Assembly: GCF_000799715.1 (NCBI RefSeq) | Contig: NZ_JUHG01000015.1 | Coordinates: forward strand, 248,001 to 312,000 | Reading direction: 5' to 3' | Source: Martinezella rhizogenes | GTDB lineage: Bacteria > Pseudomonadota > Alphaproteobacteria > Rhizobiales > Rhizobiaceae | DNA: 64,000 nt | Part shown: positions 16,833 to 25,753 of the stretch, piece after piece | How the letters are laid out: each line of letters begins with the position of its first letter | Numbering within the stretch: the stretch's first letter is position 1 | Position numbers and translations under genes: made by a program | Notes under the pieces: generated by a model | Database searches by the model: none | What the model saw: the letters and a program-made list of their open reading frames with translations, nothing else | What the model was told of the DNA's origin: nothing

Positions 16833-17945
16833 TCAGAGCCGCTGGCCGGTTGCCGCATCGAAAACCGAGACCAGCGCCGGATCGATTTCAAACGCGATGC
16901 TGGAGGCCTCGTCGAAGCCTTGAAGCGTGTCGACCCGGATCGAGAGGGGATCCTCGCCAAGACGCCCCCAGAGGAGTGTTTCTGCGCCCATGGGCTCGAC
17001 CGAGACGATGGGACTGGATGCCTGGAAGGGTGACTGGCCAGTAAGGCGCGTTCCGACATGCTCGGGCCGCAGCCCCAGTACGGCCTTGCCGCACACGGGC
17101 GTCGCCGTTGCAAACTCGTAGCCGTTCAGGGTCAGTTCGAACCCGCGCCCGACAAACCTTGCCTCTTCGCCTTGCACCTGCACCTCGCCATCAAAGAAGT
17201 TCATGCCGGGAGAACCGATGAAGCCCGCCACGAAGCGGTTTTGCGGATGCCGGTAGATTTCCTTTGGCGTACCGATCTGACGGATCACGCCGCCTTCCAT
17301 CACGGCGATGCGGTCCGCAAGGGTCAGTGCCTCGATCTGGTCATGGGTCACGAAAATCATCGTCGTGCCCAATTGCTTGTGGAGCCGCTTCAGTTCCCCG
17401 CGCAACTCGGTGCGCAGCTTTGCATCGAGGTTGGAAAGGGGTTCGTCAAAGAGGAAGACGCCGGCGTGCCGCACCAACGCGCGTCCGATCGCGACCCGCT
17501 GCCGCTGGCCGCCTGAAAGCTGGCGCGGCTTGCGTTCCAGGAGTGCTGTCAGTTGCAGGATCTCGGCCGCTTCAGTCACCCGCTTGTCGATCACCGCCTT
17601 GTCGGCCCCAGTCATGCGCAGGCCGAAAGACAGGTTCCCGCGCACCGTCATTTGCGGATAAAGCGCGTAGGATTGAAACACCATGCCGATGTCGCGATCC
17701 TTGGGCTCGTGCCAGGTGACGTTTTCGTCGCCGATCCAGATCTGCCCGCCAGAGACATCCCGAAGCCCCGCGATGACGCTAAGCAGCGTGGACTTGCCGC
17801 AGCCCGAGCCACCCAGAAGAACGACGAACTCCCCTGGCGCGACCTCGAAGTCCAGCTCGCGGATCACGTGAACCGCCCCGTAGGAGACGCGGACCTTGCG
17901 GACAGAGACACCCTTGGCTTTTTCTTTTTTCAAAGCATTTTCCAT
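16833..17945 (-). CDS. ABC sugar importer ATPase, MalK/UgpC-like
   Basis: The 370-residue CUT1-type ATPase has Walker A GGSGCGKST (45-53), signature LSGGQRQRV (143-151), Walker B VFLFDEP (163-169), the H-loop THDQIEAL, and a C-terminal regulatory TOBE/MDR domain with 'GLRPEHVG' near residue 290. It energises the two permeases upstream. A two-base gap separates it from the MalG-like permease stop, so all transporter parts are co-transcribed. Confidence 0.92.
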   Translation of the reverse strand: MENALKKEKAKGVSVRKVRVSYGAVHVIRELDFEVAPGEFVVLLGGSGCGKSTLLSVIAGLRDVSGGQIWIGDENVTWHEPKDRDIGMVFQSYALYPQMTVRGNLSFGLRMTGADKAVIDKRVTEAAEILQLTALLERKPRQLSGGQRQRVAIGRALVRHAGVFLFDEPLSNLDAKLRTELRGELKRLHKQLGTTMIFVTHDQIEALTLADRIAVMEGGVIRQIGTPKEIYRHPQNRFVAGFIGSPGMNFFDGEVQVQGEEARFVGRGFELTLNGYEFATATPVCGKAVLGLRPEHVGTRLTGQSPFQASSPIVSVEPMGAETLLWGRLGEDPLSIRVDTLQGFDEASSIAFEIDPALVSVFDAATGQRL

Positions 17946-17948
17946 GTC

Positions 17949-18836
17949 TTACCCCTTCAGCGCGCCATCTGAAATTCCACGGACGAACCATCGGCCCGAG
18001 GCGAAATAGACCAGGAGTGGCACCATGGCGGCGAGCATCGTGGCTGCCATATTCACGTTGTATTCCTTCTCGCCGTATTGACTGGTGACGATAGAGGTGA
18101 GCAGCACCGTCATGGGCTGGTTCCCTCGCCCCGCGAAAATCAGGCCGAAGAGATAGTCGTTCCACGAGCCGGTGAATTGCAGGATGACTGCAACGATGAC
18201 GATCGGCGTGGAAATAGGCAGGAGGACGTAGCCGAAGATCGACCAGAACCCTCCACCGTCGATGCGCGCCGCGCTGAACATCTCTTCGGGAACCGCAGCA
18301 TAGAAGTTGCGAAAGAGAAGCGTGGTAATCGGTAGTGTGAACCCTGTGTGGATCAGGACGATCCCAGGCAGGGTGCCGAAGAGGCCGGTCGCCGTCATCA
18401 TGCGCACTAGCGGGAATATGAACACCTGGATCGGCACGAAGGTGCTCACCAGCAACATCACGAACACCAGATTTGCCCCGCGGAACCGCCAGAAGGACAG
18501 GGCATAACCGTTGATCGCTCCGAGGATCACCGGAAAGAGTGTGCCTGGAATGGCGATCTTGAAAGAATTGAGCATGCCGGGGCTGATCCCCTTGCAAACC
18601 CGCCCGGTGCAAGCGCTCGACCAGGCCTTGGCCCAGGCATCGAATGTGATCTCCTTTGGAAAGGCAAAGAGATTGCCGGTCCGGATCTCTGCCATCGGCT
18701 TCAGCGAGGTGATGATCATCACATAGACAGGCAGGAGAAAGAACGCCGCCGACACAACGAGGAAGACGTAGATCGCAATGCGGGACGCAGAGATTTTCCG
18801 GGGCTTGGGGCCCTCTGGAACAACGGCGCGATTCAT
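17949..18836 (-). CDS. ABC sugar importer permease, MalG-like
   Basis: The 295-residue permease has six hydrophobic segments, a first helix at about 17-40, and the EAA loop EMFSAARIDGGGFWSIFGYVLLP. The 'GSWNDYLFGLIFAG' stretch is typical of CUT1 MalG-type proteins. The ATG at 18836 follows a strong GGGGAGGT and overlaps the upstream permease stop as ATGA, favouring it over a longer open frame starting at 18887. Confidence 0.92.
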   Translation of the reverse strand: MNRAVVPEGPKPRKISASRIAIYVFLVVSAAFFLLPVYVMIITSLKPMAEIRTGNLFAFPKEITFDAWAKAWSSACTGRVCKGISPGMLNSFKIAIPGTLFPVILGAINGYALSFWRFRGANLVFVMLLVSTFVPIQVFIFPLVRMMTATGLFGTLPGIVLIHTGFTLPITTLLFRNFYAAVPEEMFSAARIDGGGFWSIFGYVLLPISTPIVIVAVILQFTGSWNDYLFGLIFAGRGNQPMTVLLTSIVTSQYGEKEYNVNMAATMLAAMVPLLVYFASGRWFVRGISDGALKG

Positions 18837-19744
18837 TCTTGACCTCCCCCTAAAGAGCGCGATTGGCGAAGTCGGATGATGACCCATGGCAGGCCCACCA
18901 AGAGCGAGATGGCCAGCAGCATTATGGTTGCGGCTGCCGTCGCCTGGCCGAGGTTGGATCGCTGGAACAGCATGTCCATGACGTATTTGGCGGGAACTTC
19001 AGTCGAGATGCCCGGCCCGCCTCCCGTCATGACGACGACGAGGTCGTAGATCTTGATTGCGGTCAGCGACAGAAGCACCGCCGCAGTCGCGATCATCGGA
19101 CGGATCATTGCGGGAATGACATAGACATAGACCCGCCATCTGGCGACGCCATCGACCCGCGTTGCATTCCAGATGTCCTGATCCACGCCCCGCAGCCCGG
19201 CGAGCATGATGATCATTCCAAGGCCGGTCGCTTGCCACACGCCAGCACCGACCAGCGCATAAATGGCGGTCTCCTTGCGTGCCAGCCAGTCAAACCTGAA
19301 GTCGGAAAAGCCCCAATTGCGAACGGCCGCCTGGATCCCGAATGTCGGGTCGAACAGCCATTGCCAGACGATCCCAGTCACCACGAAACTCAGCGAGGCC
19401 GACATCAGGAAGATCGTGCGAAAGCCATCTTCGAAGCGGATGTTTTGATCCAGGAGGACCGCAAGCACATAGCCAAGCGCCAGACAGCCGCCGATGAACA
19501 GAATGCCGAAGACCGCGACATTGACGACGGCCACCTGCCAGAGGTCGGACCCGAACAATCTGACATATTGCTCAAGGCCGGCGAAATCATTGCTTGGAAG
19601 CAGTTTGGACGACGTGAAGGAGGTCCAGACCGTCCACAAGAGGCCGAAGCAAAGCACAACGACGACAAAGAAGATTGTCGGTGTCATGGCAATGACGGCG
19701 GGAAGTCTACGGAGTGTTACAGGCAGGGCCATGGCATGTTCCAT
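18833..19744 (-). CDS. ABC sugar importer permease, MalF/UgpA-like
   Basis: The 303-residue inner-membrane protein has about six segments and the CUT1 EAA motif DIWNATRVDGVARWRVYVYVI with the downstream 'PMI'. The short N-terminus (one helix before the core) is of UgpA type rather than the long MalF type. A second in-frame ATG at 19732 is an alternative start. It pairs with the MalG-like permease via a 4-base overlap. Confidence 0.92.
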   Translation of the reverse strand: MEHAMALPVTLRRLPAVIAMTPTIFFVVVVLCFGLLWTVWTSFTSSKLLPSNDFAGLEQYVRLFGSDLWQVAVVNVAVFGILFIGGCLALGYVLAVLLDQNIRFEDGFRTIFLMSASLSFVVTGIVWQWLFDPTFGIQAAVRNWGFSDFRFDWLARKETAIYALVGAGVWQATGLGMIIMLAGLRGVDQDIWNATRVDGVARWRVYVYVIPAMIRPMIATAAVLLSLTAIKIYDLVVVMTGGGPGISTEVPAKYVMDMLFQRSNLGQATAAATIMLLAISLLVGLPWVIIRLRQSRSLGGGQE

Positions 19745-19825
19745 CTGGGCAAGCCGTCGAGAGTGGAGCGAGAAGGGGGTACCGACGGGTCGGGAACAAA
19801 CCCGCCGGCATGAACCGGCCGCGGT

Positions 19826-21049
19826 CTAGTTCGTGGACTGGAACGTCTTGAGCATCGCATCGATCAGACTATCCGGCCCTGCTGCTTCATCACTCCAATA
19901 TTGCGAGATGACGTTCTGCATGCCCTTCCGACGGTCGGCGGAGAGAATGTAGGGATGGGCAGGAAGGCGCTTGGCCGGGTCCTGGAGCACGGCCATGGCC
20001 TTTTGAGTGCACTCATCCATCTGGCTCACATCGGCGTCCAGGATGCTCGGCATCGAACCCTTGGCTTCATTGAAAGCCACCTGGGTCGCCTGATCGAGCA
20101 TCACTGAGGCGAGGAGGATCTGACCAGGCCGCTGTGACTCTTTTTTCGGGAAGACGAAGGCATCGCCCGACAGGATCACCGCGTCGTTCTGCGGTCCAAG
20201 CATGCAGCCGTAGTCCACACCCGCCTTCTGCCCCGCCGCCGAGAACTCGCCCTTGGCCCAATCGCCCATCACCATCATAGCGGCTCGACCCGTGGCGACC
20301 ATGTTGACCGCGACGTTCCACTGACGCCCGGGGCTGCCTTCGTCGTCATAATGTCTCAGGCGCCCGAAAATTTCCGCCGCCTTTTTGAAGCCGTCTGACT
20401 TGATCGCGGTCTCGTAATCATCTGTCTGTAACTGCCGGTAGACATCCGGCGCTACACCAGCCAGAACCTTGTTGAAGAGGATCGCCAACTGCCAGTCCTG
20501 GCCGCCGACGGCCAGAGGAATGACGCCCGCCGCCTTGATCTTGTCCATTGCGGCGAAAAGTTCGTCATAGGTCTTGGGTTCTTCGATGCCTACCTTCTTG
20601 AAGACCGCCTTCGAATACCACAACCAGACTTCAGATTGCGCGTTGATCGGCACGGCATAGACGTGGCCATCGCGGGTGATCGCGTTCCAGACGAAATCGG
20701 GGAGCCGCTCTTTCCACTTCTGCTCGGCAGCAACGGAATCAATGTCAGAAAGCAAACCCGCTTTGTAGAGTTCGTCCAGATCGCTGCCTGTAGCGAACTT
20801 TGCGGCACCCATGGGATCCCCCGCGACAATGCGCGTCACCGCCGGGGCAATCGAATCGCCCGGAACGGCGTCGTCGATCCAAGTCCCGCCCTTGGCCTCG
20901 AAAGCCGATGCGATGGCATTCAGGGCGACCGACTCACCGCCCGACACCCAATTGGTATAGACCTCGACACTCAGGTCCTGCGCCTGCGCCGACGTCGTCA
21001 GCAACAGCGCGACCAGACCGCCGAAAGCAGCATTCTTGCCGTGAAACAT
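19826..21049 (-). CDS. ABC sugar-binding protein (CUT1 type)
   Basis: The 407-residue protein has a classical Sec signal ending SAQAQ near residue 24. The mature part matches extracellular solute-binding family 1 (YTNWVSGGESVALNAI, 'LWYSKAVFKKVGIEEPKTYDEL', 'GDWAKGEF', 'GDAFVFPK'). GGAGGAGGAA precedes the ATG at 21049; the longer frame to 21139 lacks a signal peptide. It is the first gene of the sugar operon, divergent from the LacI-type regulator whose putative operators lie just upstream. Confidence 0.92.
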   Translation of the reverse strand: MFHGKNAAFGGLVALLLTTSAQAQDLSVEVYTNWVSGGESVALNAIASAFEAKGGTWIDDAVPGDSIAPAVTRIVAGDPMGAAKFATGSDLDELYKAGLLSDIDSVAAEQKWKERLPDFVWNAITRDGHVYAVPINAQSEVWLWYSKAVFKKVGIEEPKTYDELFAAMDKIKAAGVIPLAVGGQDWQLAILFNKVLAGVAPDVYRQLQTDDYETAIKSDGFKKAAEIFGRLRHYDDEGSPGRQWNVAVNMVATGRAAMMVMGDWAKGEFSAAGQKAGVDYGCMLGPQNDAVILSGDAFVFPKKESQRPGQILLASVMLDQATQVAFNEAKGSMPSILDADVSQMDECTQKAMAVLQDPAKRLPAHPYILSADRRKGMQNVISQYWSDEAAGPDSLIDAMLKTFQSTN

Positions 21050-21191
21050 TCCGTTTTCCTCCTCCAAGGTTGCAAGACTTCCGCGATCTACCTCCTGGCG
21101 ACGGCGGTAAGGCAATTGACGCCAACCTCTTCTCAACAACCTCCTGGCGCGCCACTCCTCAATGGGACGCCATTGGTTTTCATCAGATGTA

Positions 21192-21228
21192 GTAAGGTTA
21201 CGTCATTTTTGCGTAGTAACGCTACTAC
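21192..21228. promoter_or_regulatory. Two LacI-type operator-like dyads
   Basis: GTAGTAACGCTACTAC at 21213-21228 is a 16-bp dyad centred on CG with one mismatched pair, the architecture of LacI/GalR operators. A second, shorter dyad, GTAAGGTTAC, lies at 21192-21201, about 22 bp centre to centre from the first. Both sit between the divergent binding-protein and LacI-family genes, so the regulator at 21280 probably represses both promoters from here. Confidence 0.65.
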
Positions 21229-21279
21229 ATTACCTTTGCAAGTGATTTATTGTGCTGTATGCCCATCTGAGAGGCTGAC

Positions 21280-22350
21280 ATGCCGGGACGGAGAACTCAT
21301 TTGACGCGGCAGCGGAAATCGACTTTGGCGGATATCGCTGCAAAGACCGGATACGGCACCAATACCGTTTCCCTGGCCTTGCGCGGCAGCACGCGGATAT
21401 CCCAGGCGGCCCGCGACACGATCATCAAGGCGGCCGAGGCGCTGGACTATGTTCCGAACAATTCGGCCAAGTCGCTCGTCCTGAAACGCAGCAACACGGT
21501 GGGCATGTTGGTCGAGTATCTGACCAACCCTCAGCCGACGGCGGTTGCCACCGCCTTGCAGCGGGAAATGTCGGATCGCGGCTATAGCGTGCTCTTTGCA
21601 AGCAGCAGCACGCCGCAACAGGAAACCGCCGCGATCGAGATGTTTCGGCGGCACATGGTCGACGGACTGCTGATCTATCCGGTGGACCATACCAAACTTA
21701 GCCATTTGCACCGGCTGCGAGAGCGGAATTTCCCGATCGTCATGCTGGTCGGTGCCCGGGACACGGGGCTGGATGCCGTCGGCGTCGATGAATTTCAGGC
21801 CTCTTACGACGCAACGACCCACCTGATCGCGCTTGGCCATACAAGGATTGGCGCGCTTGGGCCAATCAACGAGAAACCGCTAAAAATAGCGGGTTTCCGG
21901 CATGCGCATCATGTGCATGGCCTTCCTCTCGACGACCGCCAGATCTACGAACCTAACGGCTTCAGCATCGCGGCAGGATATGAAGGGATGGCTGTGTTGG
22001 CCGAGCGCAATCTCGGGCTGACGGCCCTGTTTGGGACATCCGATATGTTCGCGCTTGGGGCCATGCATTGGGCGAAAGTCAATGGCGTGTCCGTTCCCGA
22101 AGAGCTGTCCATCGTGGGCTATGACAACATCGAGTTCGGGGAGTTCTCCAACACGACCCTCACCAGCGTCCGCAACGACGGCGCGACACTGGCCAAGGCA
22201 GCTGTCGAACGCCTGGTCGCGCTCATGGAGACGGATGCGCCCCTGCCCCCTCCAACCTTGACCCTCCTGCCGGGCGAACTCGTTATCCGCGAGAGCTCGT
22301 CTCGTCCGGGGCAACGCGGTTGGGTGTCGCGGCCCGCAGGGGAGCCATGA
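21280..22350 (+). CDS. LacI-family transcriptional regulator (sugar module)
   Basis: The 356-residue protein has the LacI HTH and hinge (LADIAAKTGYGTNTVSLALRG, then YVPNNSAKSLVLKRSNTVGM, residues about 15-75) and a periplasmic-binding-like effector domain with 'DGLLIYPVDH', 'ALGHTRIGALG', 'ALFGTSDMFALGAMHWAKV' and VGYDNIEF. It is divergent from the CUT1 ABC operon. An unusual feature is Asn at TNTVSLAL, where many members have S/A in the recognition helix. The likely inducer is the imported glycoside or its keto derivative. Confidence 0.92.
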   Translation: MPGRRTHLTRQRKSTLADIAAKTGYGTNTVSLALRGSTRISQAARDTIIKAAEALDYVPNNSAKSLVLKRSNTVGMLVEYLTNPQPTAVATALQREMSDRGYSVLFASSSTPQQETAAIEMFRRHMVDGLLIYPVDHTKLSHLHRLRERNFPIVMLVGARDTGLDAVGVDEFQASYDATTHLIALGHTRIGALGPINEKPLKIAGFRHAHHVHGLPLDDRQIYEPNGFSIAAGYEGMAVLAERNLGLTALFGTSDMFALGAMHWAKVNGVSVPEELSIVGYDNIEFGEFSNTTLTSVRNDGATLAKAAVERLVALMETDAPLPPPTLTLLPGELVIRESSSRPGQRGWVSRPAGEP

Positions 22351-22472
22351 GATCGGGCGAATGCGGGTTGGATATGACCAGGGGACTGCCATCATCTCCG
22401 GAATTCTCGTCCTCGGCCGTTTCGACACCTCACCTGCACAGTTCGGCTGCGCTAACCGAACTCCGCCCATGC

Positions 22473-22495
22473 TGGTCTTGATGGGCTTCGAACCG
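22473..22495 (+). repeat. Short dispersed direct repeat, copy A
   Basis: In the 302-base gene-free stretch 22351-22652 lies TGGTCTTGATGGG, then CTTC, then GAACCG. Closely similar sequences in the same orientation occur at 38566, 47799 and 58512, each at the edge of a catabolic module. Copies A and C are alike over about 28 bases. The rest of this interval shows no recognisable gene. Confidence 0.45.
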
Positions 22496-22652
22496 CCGAC
22501 CGGTCATTTCGGATTCCAGTTTAGGCTTTATGTGCCTTCAGAGAACAAGCAATGAGCAGGCTAGAAATTATAGTGTAAAAAGATATCGGATCCCGTGCCA
22601 ATAGGGACGTCGGGTAGCCTGTTTCTATCGATGCAAGTGGGGTCGCTGCTGG

Positions 22653-23411
22653 ATGCCCATTCACAATTTCAAAGTGCATGGAGAAAATGGACCGTTTCTA
22701 TTCCTGCTTCATGGCTGGTGCTGTAGTGACGTCTTTTGGCGCTTCCAAATATCGCAGTTGGCCAGCCGTTTCCGGGTCGTGACGCTTGATCTGGAAGGTC
22801 ACGGTCTTTCGGCGCCTCCGGTAGAGACGCGGCAGATCGGTATCGCCAGGTTTGCGGAAAACGTTGTCGACGTGGCCGACGTGCTCGATGCGAGGGAGCT
22901 GACCCTGATGGGCCATTCCATGGGCGGTCCCGTCGCAATAGAGGCAGGCCTGCTTCTTGCCGGACGATGCAAGTTCGTCCTCGGCGTCGACACTTTCACC
23001 GATGCGGCATTTTACCAGCGCCGTCCCGCCGACGAGATCGAGTTGCGGGTTCAGAAGTTCGAAATGCATTTCGAAGCCACGATGGCAAAAATGGTGCGCA
23101 ACATCACGGCACCTGCAACGGATCCGGTCATCGTCTCCGACATCATTCGCATCATGACGCAATGCGACAGAAACGTCGCGCTGACGGCTTTGAGATCCTT
23201 GCTGGAATGGGACATAGAAACGCGCTGGCCGCTTCTGGATGTCCCGGTCGCCACAGTCAACTCTGCCATGCTTCGCAGCAGCACCGAACTCGATCTGGCC
23301 GGTCTCGATCTGCACATCATGAATGACGTAGGCCACTTTCCGATGCTCGAAAGCCCGGCGGCCTTCAATTCGATCGCAATGACCATTCTGGAAAAACATG
23401 GCGTCGGCTGA
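22653..23411 (+). CDS. Alpha/beta-fold hydrolase
   Basis: The 252-residue protein has the oxyanion HGW (residues 20-22), the nucleophile elbow GHSMGG with Ser89, an Asp in 'GVDTF' and the base His in NDVGHFPMLESP. It is of the haloalkane-dehalogenase/esterase/C-C hydrolase group. It stands alone on the plus strand, convergent with the GntR regulator gene. Its location next to the NMT1-type importer module suggests hydrolysis of an ester, amide or formamide intermediate, but this is inference. Confidence 0.85.
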   Translation: MPIHNFKVHGENGPFLFLLHGWCCSDVFWRFQISQLASRFRVVTLDLEGHGLSAPPVETRQIGIARFAENVVDVADVLDARELTLMGHSMGGPVAIEAGLLLAGRCKFVLGVDTFTDAAFYQRRPADEIELRVQKFEMHFEATMAKMVRNITAPATDPVIVSDIIRIMTQCDRNVALTALRSLLEWDIETRWPLLDVPVATVNSAMLRSSTELDLAGLDLHIMNDVGHFPMLESPAAFNSIAMTILEKHGVG

Positions 23412-23421
23412 CGGACCCTCT

Positions 23422-24147
23422 TCAGCCTTCCTGAACAAAGGCGGCCGGCAAGGCCGCGATAAAATCCACCATATCATCGCCAAGGAGACTGACATGCTCG
23501 CTGGCGGCCTTGAAGGCAGTCTCGGCGTCGGCACGCTCGATAGCGTCGAGGATGCGCTCATGTTCGCCGATCGTCGCGGCCATGCGGCCCGGCTGATAGG
23601 TGACGTAGCGACGATAGGCGGCCACGCGGCGGCGTAGCGCCCGGGTCTGGCCCGCCAGAAAATGCGTATGCGCCGCATCGTACAGCAGTTCATGGAACTC
23701 GGAATTGATGACGTAGAAATTGTCCGGATCGCCAGCCGAAAGCGCATTGATCAGCCTTGCATGGATCTCGCGCAGCGCCGCCCTCTCGGGGACCGTCGCC
23801 CGGCGCGCCGCCAGCTTGGCGCACAAGCCTTCGAGCACTGCCATCATCTGGAACATTTCCAGGAGGATCGGGATCGAAATGATTGCAACCGTGATGCCCT
23901 GCCGTCCGCGTATGTCGACGAGGCCGGTCGCGCTCAATGCTTTCAGCGCCTCCCTGACCGGCGTCCGCGAGACCTTGAAACGGGCCGCGAGCTCCACTTC
24001 GTCAAGGCGTTCGCCGGGCTTGAGCGTACCGCTGACGATCATTTCCTCCAGACGATTGCGCAACTCGTCGGAAAGCGTCCCGCCACCCGCGCGCACGTCG
24101 CCATTATCGGACGCCAATAGAACCGATCCGGTCTCCTGCCCCGTCAT
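23422..24147 (-). CDS. GntR-family regulator, FCD (FadR/VanR) subfamily
   Basis: The 241-residue protein has an N-terminal winged HTH (SDELRNRLEEMIVSGTLKPGERL, then ARFKVSRTPVREALKALSATGLV, residues about 25-85) and an all-helical FCD effector domain with the metal-binding pattern His in 'SEFHELLYDAAH' and 'EHERILDAIERAD'. It is downstream of the aldolase gene on the same strand and likely controls the divergent importer and amidase operons, with an organic acid as effector. Confidence 0.9.
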   Translation of the reverse strand: MTGQETGSVLLASDNGDVRAGGGTLSDELRNRLEEMIVSGTLKPGERLDEVELAARFKVSRTPVREALKALSATGLVDIRGRQGITVAIISIPILLEMFQMMAVLEGLCAKLAARRATVPERAALREIHARLINALSAGDPDNFYVINSEFHELLYDAAHTHFLAGQTRALRRRVAAYRRYVTYQPGRMAATIGEHERILDAIERADAETAFKAASEHVSLLGDDMVDFIAALPAAFVQEG

Positions 24148-24181
24148 GCCACTTTTCCCGTCTTTAGAATGAGATCTCTTG

Positions 24182-24205
24182 CGCTACGGGTGCATATCCG
24201 TAGCG
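24182..24205. promoter_or_regulatory. 8-bp dyad between aldolase and GntR genes
   Basis: CGCTACGG and CCGTAGCG form a perfect 8-bp inverted repeat around GTGCATAT. It lies in the 98-base gap between the class II aldolase stop and the GntR start. No T tract follows on either strand. It could be an attenuating terminator for the importer operon or an autoregulatory GntR operator. Confidence 0.4.
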
Positions 24206-24245
24206 GTTCCCGCCGACTCTACTTCGCATAGATAAGCAGATCATA

Positions 24246-25022
24246 TCAATCGCGATAGGATGGATCGATCCGGTCGAGCAGCCGGATGAATGCGGGCCAC
24301 TCCCGGGAACCGGGAGCGAGAATGTCGCCATGGTGATCGTGGAATTGCCTGGCCGCCTTATCGCTGACCTCTGCCTCAGGCAGGGCAAGGCGAGACCCGG
24401 CACTTGCAGCACTCTGCGCCATCAGTTGCACGCGAGCCGCCTTCTCAAAATAATACATGAGGATAAAGGCCTCGGGGATGGTTCTCCCCACCGTCAAGAC
24501 GCCGTGATTGCGCAGCACCAGCACGTTATGCGGGCCGATATCGTCGATTAGACGCTGCCGTTCGTCGGTGTCGATGGCGACACCTTCATAATCATGCAGG
24601 CCCATATGCCCCATGTAGCGCATCGCGAATTGGCTGACCGGCAGCAGGCCCTCTTCCAGCGCCGAAATGGCGGTCGCCGCTTCTGAATGAGTATGAAGCA
24701 CACAGATCGCATCCTCGCGGCCCGAATGGATCGCGCTATGGATGACAAAGCCGGCCCGGTTCACCGGATGATCGCTTTTGCCGATCTTGTTTCCATCCAG
24801 ATCTATCTTGACGAAGCAGGAGGCATTGATTTCCGAAAACAGCAATCCGTAGGGATTGATCAGGAAATGATGCTCCGGGCCTGGCAGCCGCACCGAGATG
24901 TGGTTGTAGATCAGATCGTCCATGCCGAAATGCGCGATAAGGCGATAGCAGGCGGCTAGCTGGACGCGAAGCTCCGCTTCGGATAGCGGCAGGGAAGTCG
25001 ATGCCATGGTCATTTCCACCAT
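24246..25022 (-). CDS. Class II aldolase/adducin-family protein
   Basis: The 258-residue protein carries the zinc-binding pattern of the fuculose-aldolase fold: His110 and His112 in VLHTHSEA and His173 in LRNHGVLT, with 'YNHISVRLPGPEHHFLINPYGL' upstream. Adducin-like members cleave or decarboxylate hydroxy-acid phosphates, or act as 3-oxo-acid decarboxylases. Several ATGs lie at the start (25022, 25013, 25007), and the gene overlaps the permease stop. It ends the NMT1-type importer operon, suggesting a carbon-carbon cleavage of the imported compound or a product. Confidence 0.88.
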   Translation of the reverse strand: MVEMTMASTSLPLSEAELRVQLAACYRLIAHFGMDDLIYNHISVRLPGPEHHFLINPYGLLFSEINASCFVKIDLDGNKIGKSDHPVNRAGFVIHSAIHSGREDAICVLHTHSEAATAISALEEGLLPVSQFAMRYMGHMGLHDYEGVAIDTDERQRLIDDIGPHNVLVLRNHGVLTVGRTIPEAFILMYYFEKAARVQLMAQSAASAGSRLALPEAEVSDKAARQFHDHHGDILAPGSREWPAFIRLLDRIDPSYRD

Positions 25023-25753
25023 ATTAGCTTGCGGTCGATTGCGACGAGGACGCCATAAAGGATTAGGCTACCCAGCGACGCGGCGAAAACGGCGGCCCAT
25101 ACGGTGACATAGTCGATCTGAGCCGTTGATTGATAGATCAGCTGCCCGATGCCGGCATAGGCTCCGAGCATTTCAGTGACGATCACAGCGATGGTGCTGC
25201 GGGCAAGCCCGATGCGCAGGCCGGTGACCAAATGCGGCATCGCCGCCGGTAGCCGCAACCGCCAGAGGATGCCGAACGGCCCCGCCCCGAAGCTGCGCAA
25301 CAGATCGACAGCCGCCGTCTCGGGACGCTTCAGGCCCGCCAACGCATTGAGCAGAACCGCGAAACTGACCGCAAGCCCTGCCATCGCGACTTTCGAGGCC
25401 ATGCCCAGCCCAAACCAGATCAATGCCAGCGGCACAAAGGCGACCGCCGGCACGGAATTGATGGCGATCACCAGCGGCAGCAGGCTGAGTTCGAGCGGCG
25501 GAAGCAGGATCATTACAATCGCCAGCCCCAACCCGATTGCCGCACCGATGGCGAAACCGAGCAATGCCTCAAGGAGGGTTACGAACAACGCATCGCCAAT
25601 GAGGTGAGCCTTCTCGACACCGCCCATGACGATATCGAGCGGACGGGGCAGGATATAGGCCGGCAAATCAAGAAGCGAAGCGCCGAACTGCCAGGCGAGA
25701 AGCAGTCCGACAAGCGCGATGAAGACCGGGGCGAGGCTATTGAATTTGGTCAT
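25010..25753 (-). CDS. ABC importer permease, SsuC/ThiX-like
   Basis: The 247-residue permease of the nitrate/sulfonate/thiamine-precursor group has about six membrane segments and the EAA-like loop LLRSFGAGPFGILWRLRLPAAMPHL. It overlaps the neighbouring permease by ATGA. It pairs with the product of 25750-26499 to form the channel. Confidence 0.9.
   Translation of the reverse strand: MTKFNSLAPVFIALVGLLLAWQFGASLLDLPAYILPRPLDIVMGGVEKAHLIGDALFVTLLEALLGFAIGAAIGLGLAIVMILLPPLELSLLPLVIAINSVPAVAFVPLALIWFGLGMASKVAMAGLAVSFAVLLNALAGLKRPETAAVDLLRSFGAGPFGILWRLRLPAAMPHLVTGLRIGLARSTIAVIVTEMLGAYAGIGQLIYQSTAQIDYVTVWAAVFAASLGSLILYGVLVAIDRKLIWWK

Noticed and set aside
16790..17113. Long N-terminal extension of the DUF1080 protein
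   Set aside because: It overlaps the ATPase gene on the same strand in another frame, and the typical DUF1080 start with a ribosome binding site lies at 16789.
22473..22495. tRNA 3' end or attachment site, suggested by the TTCGAA core of the dispersed repeat
   Set aside because: The flanking bases do not form a T stem or acceptor stem, and no tRNA could be folded at any of the copies.
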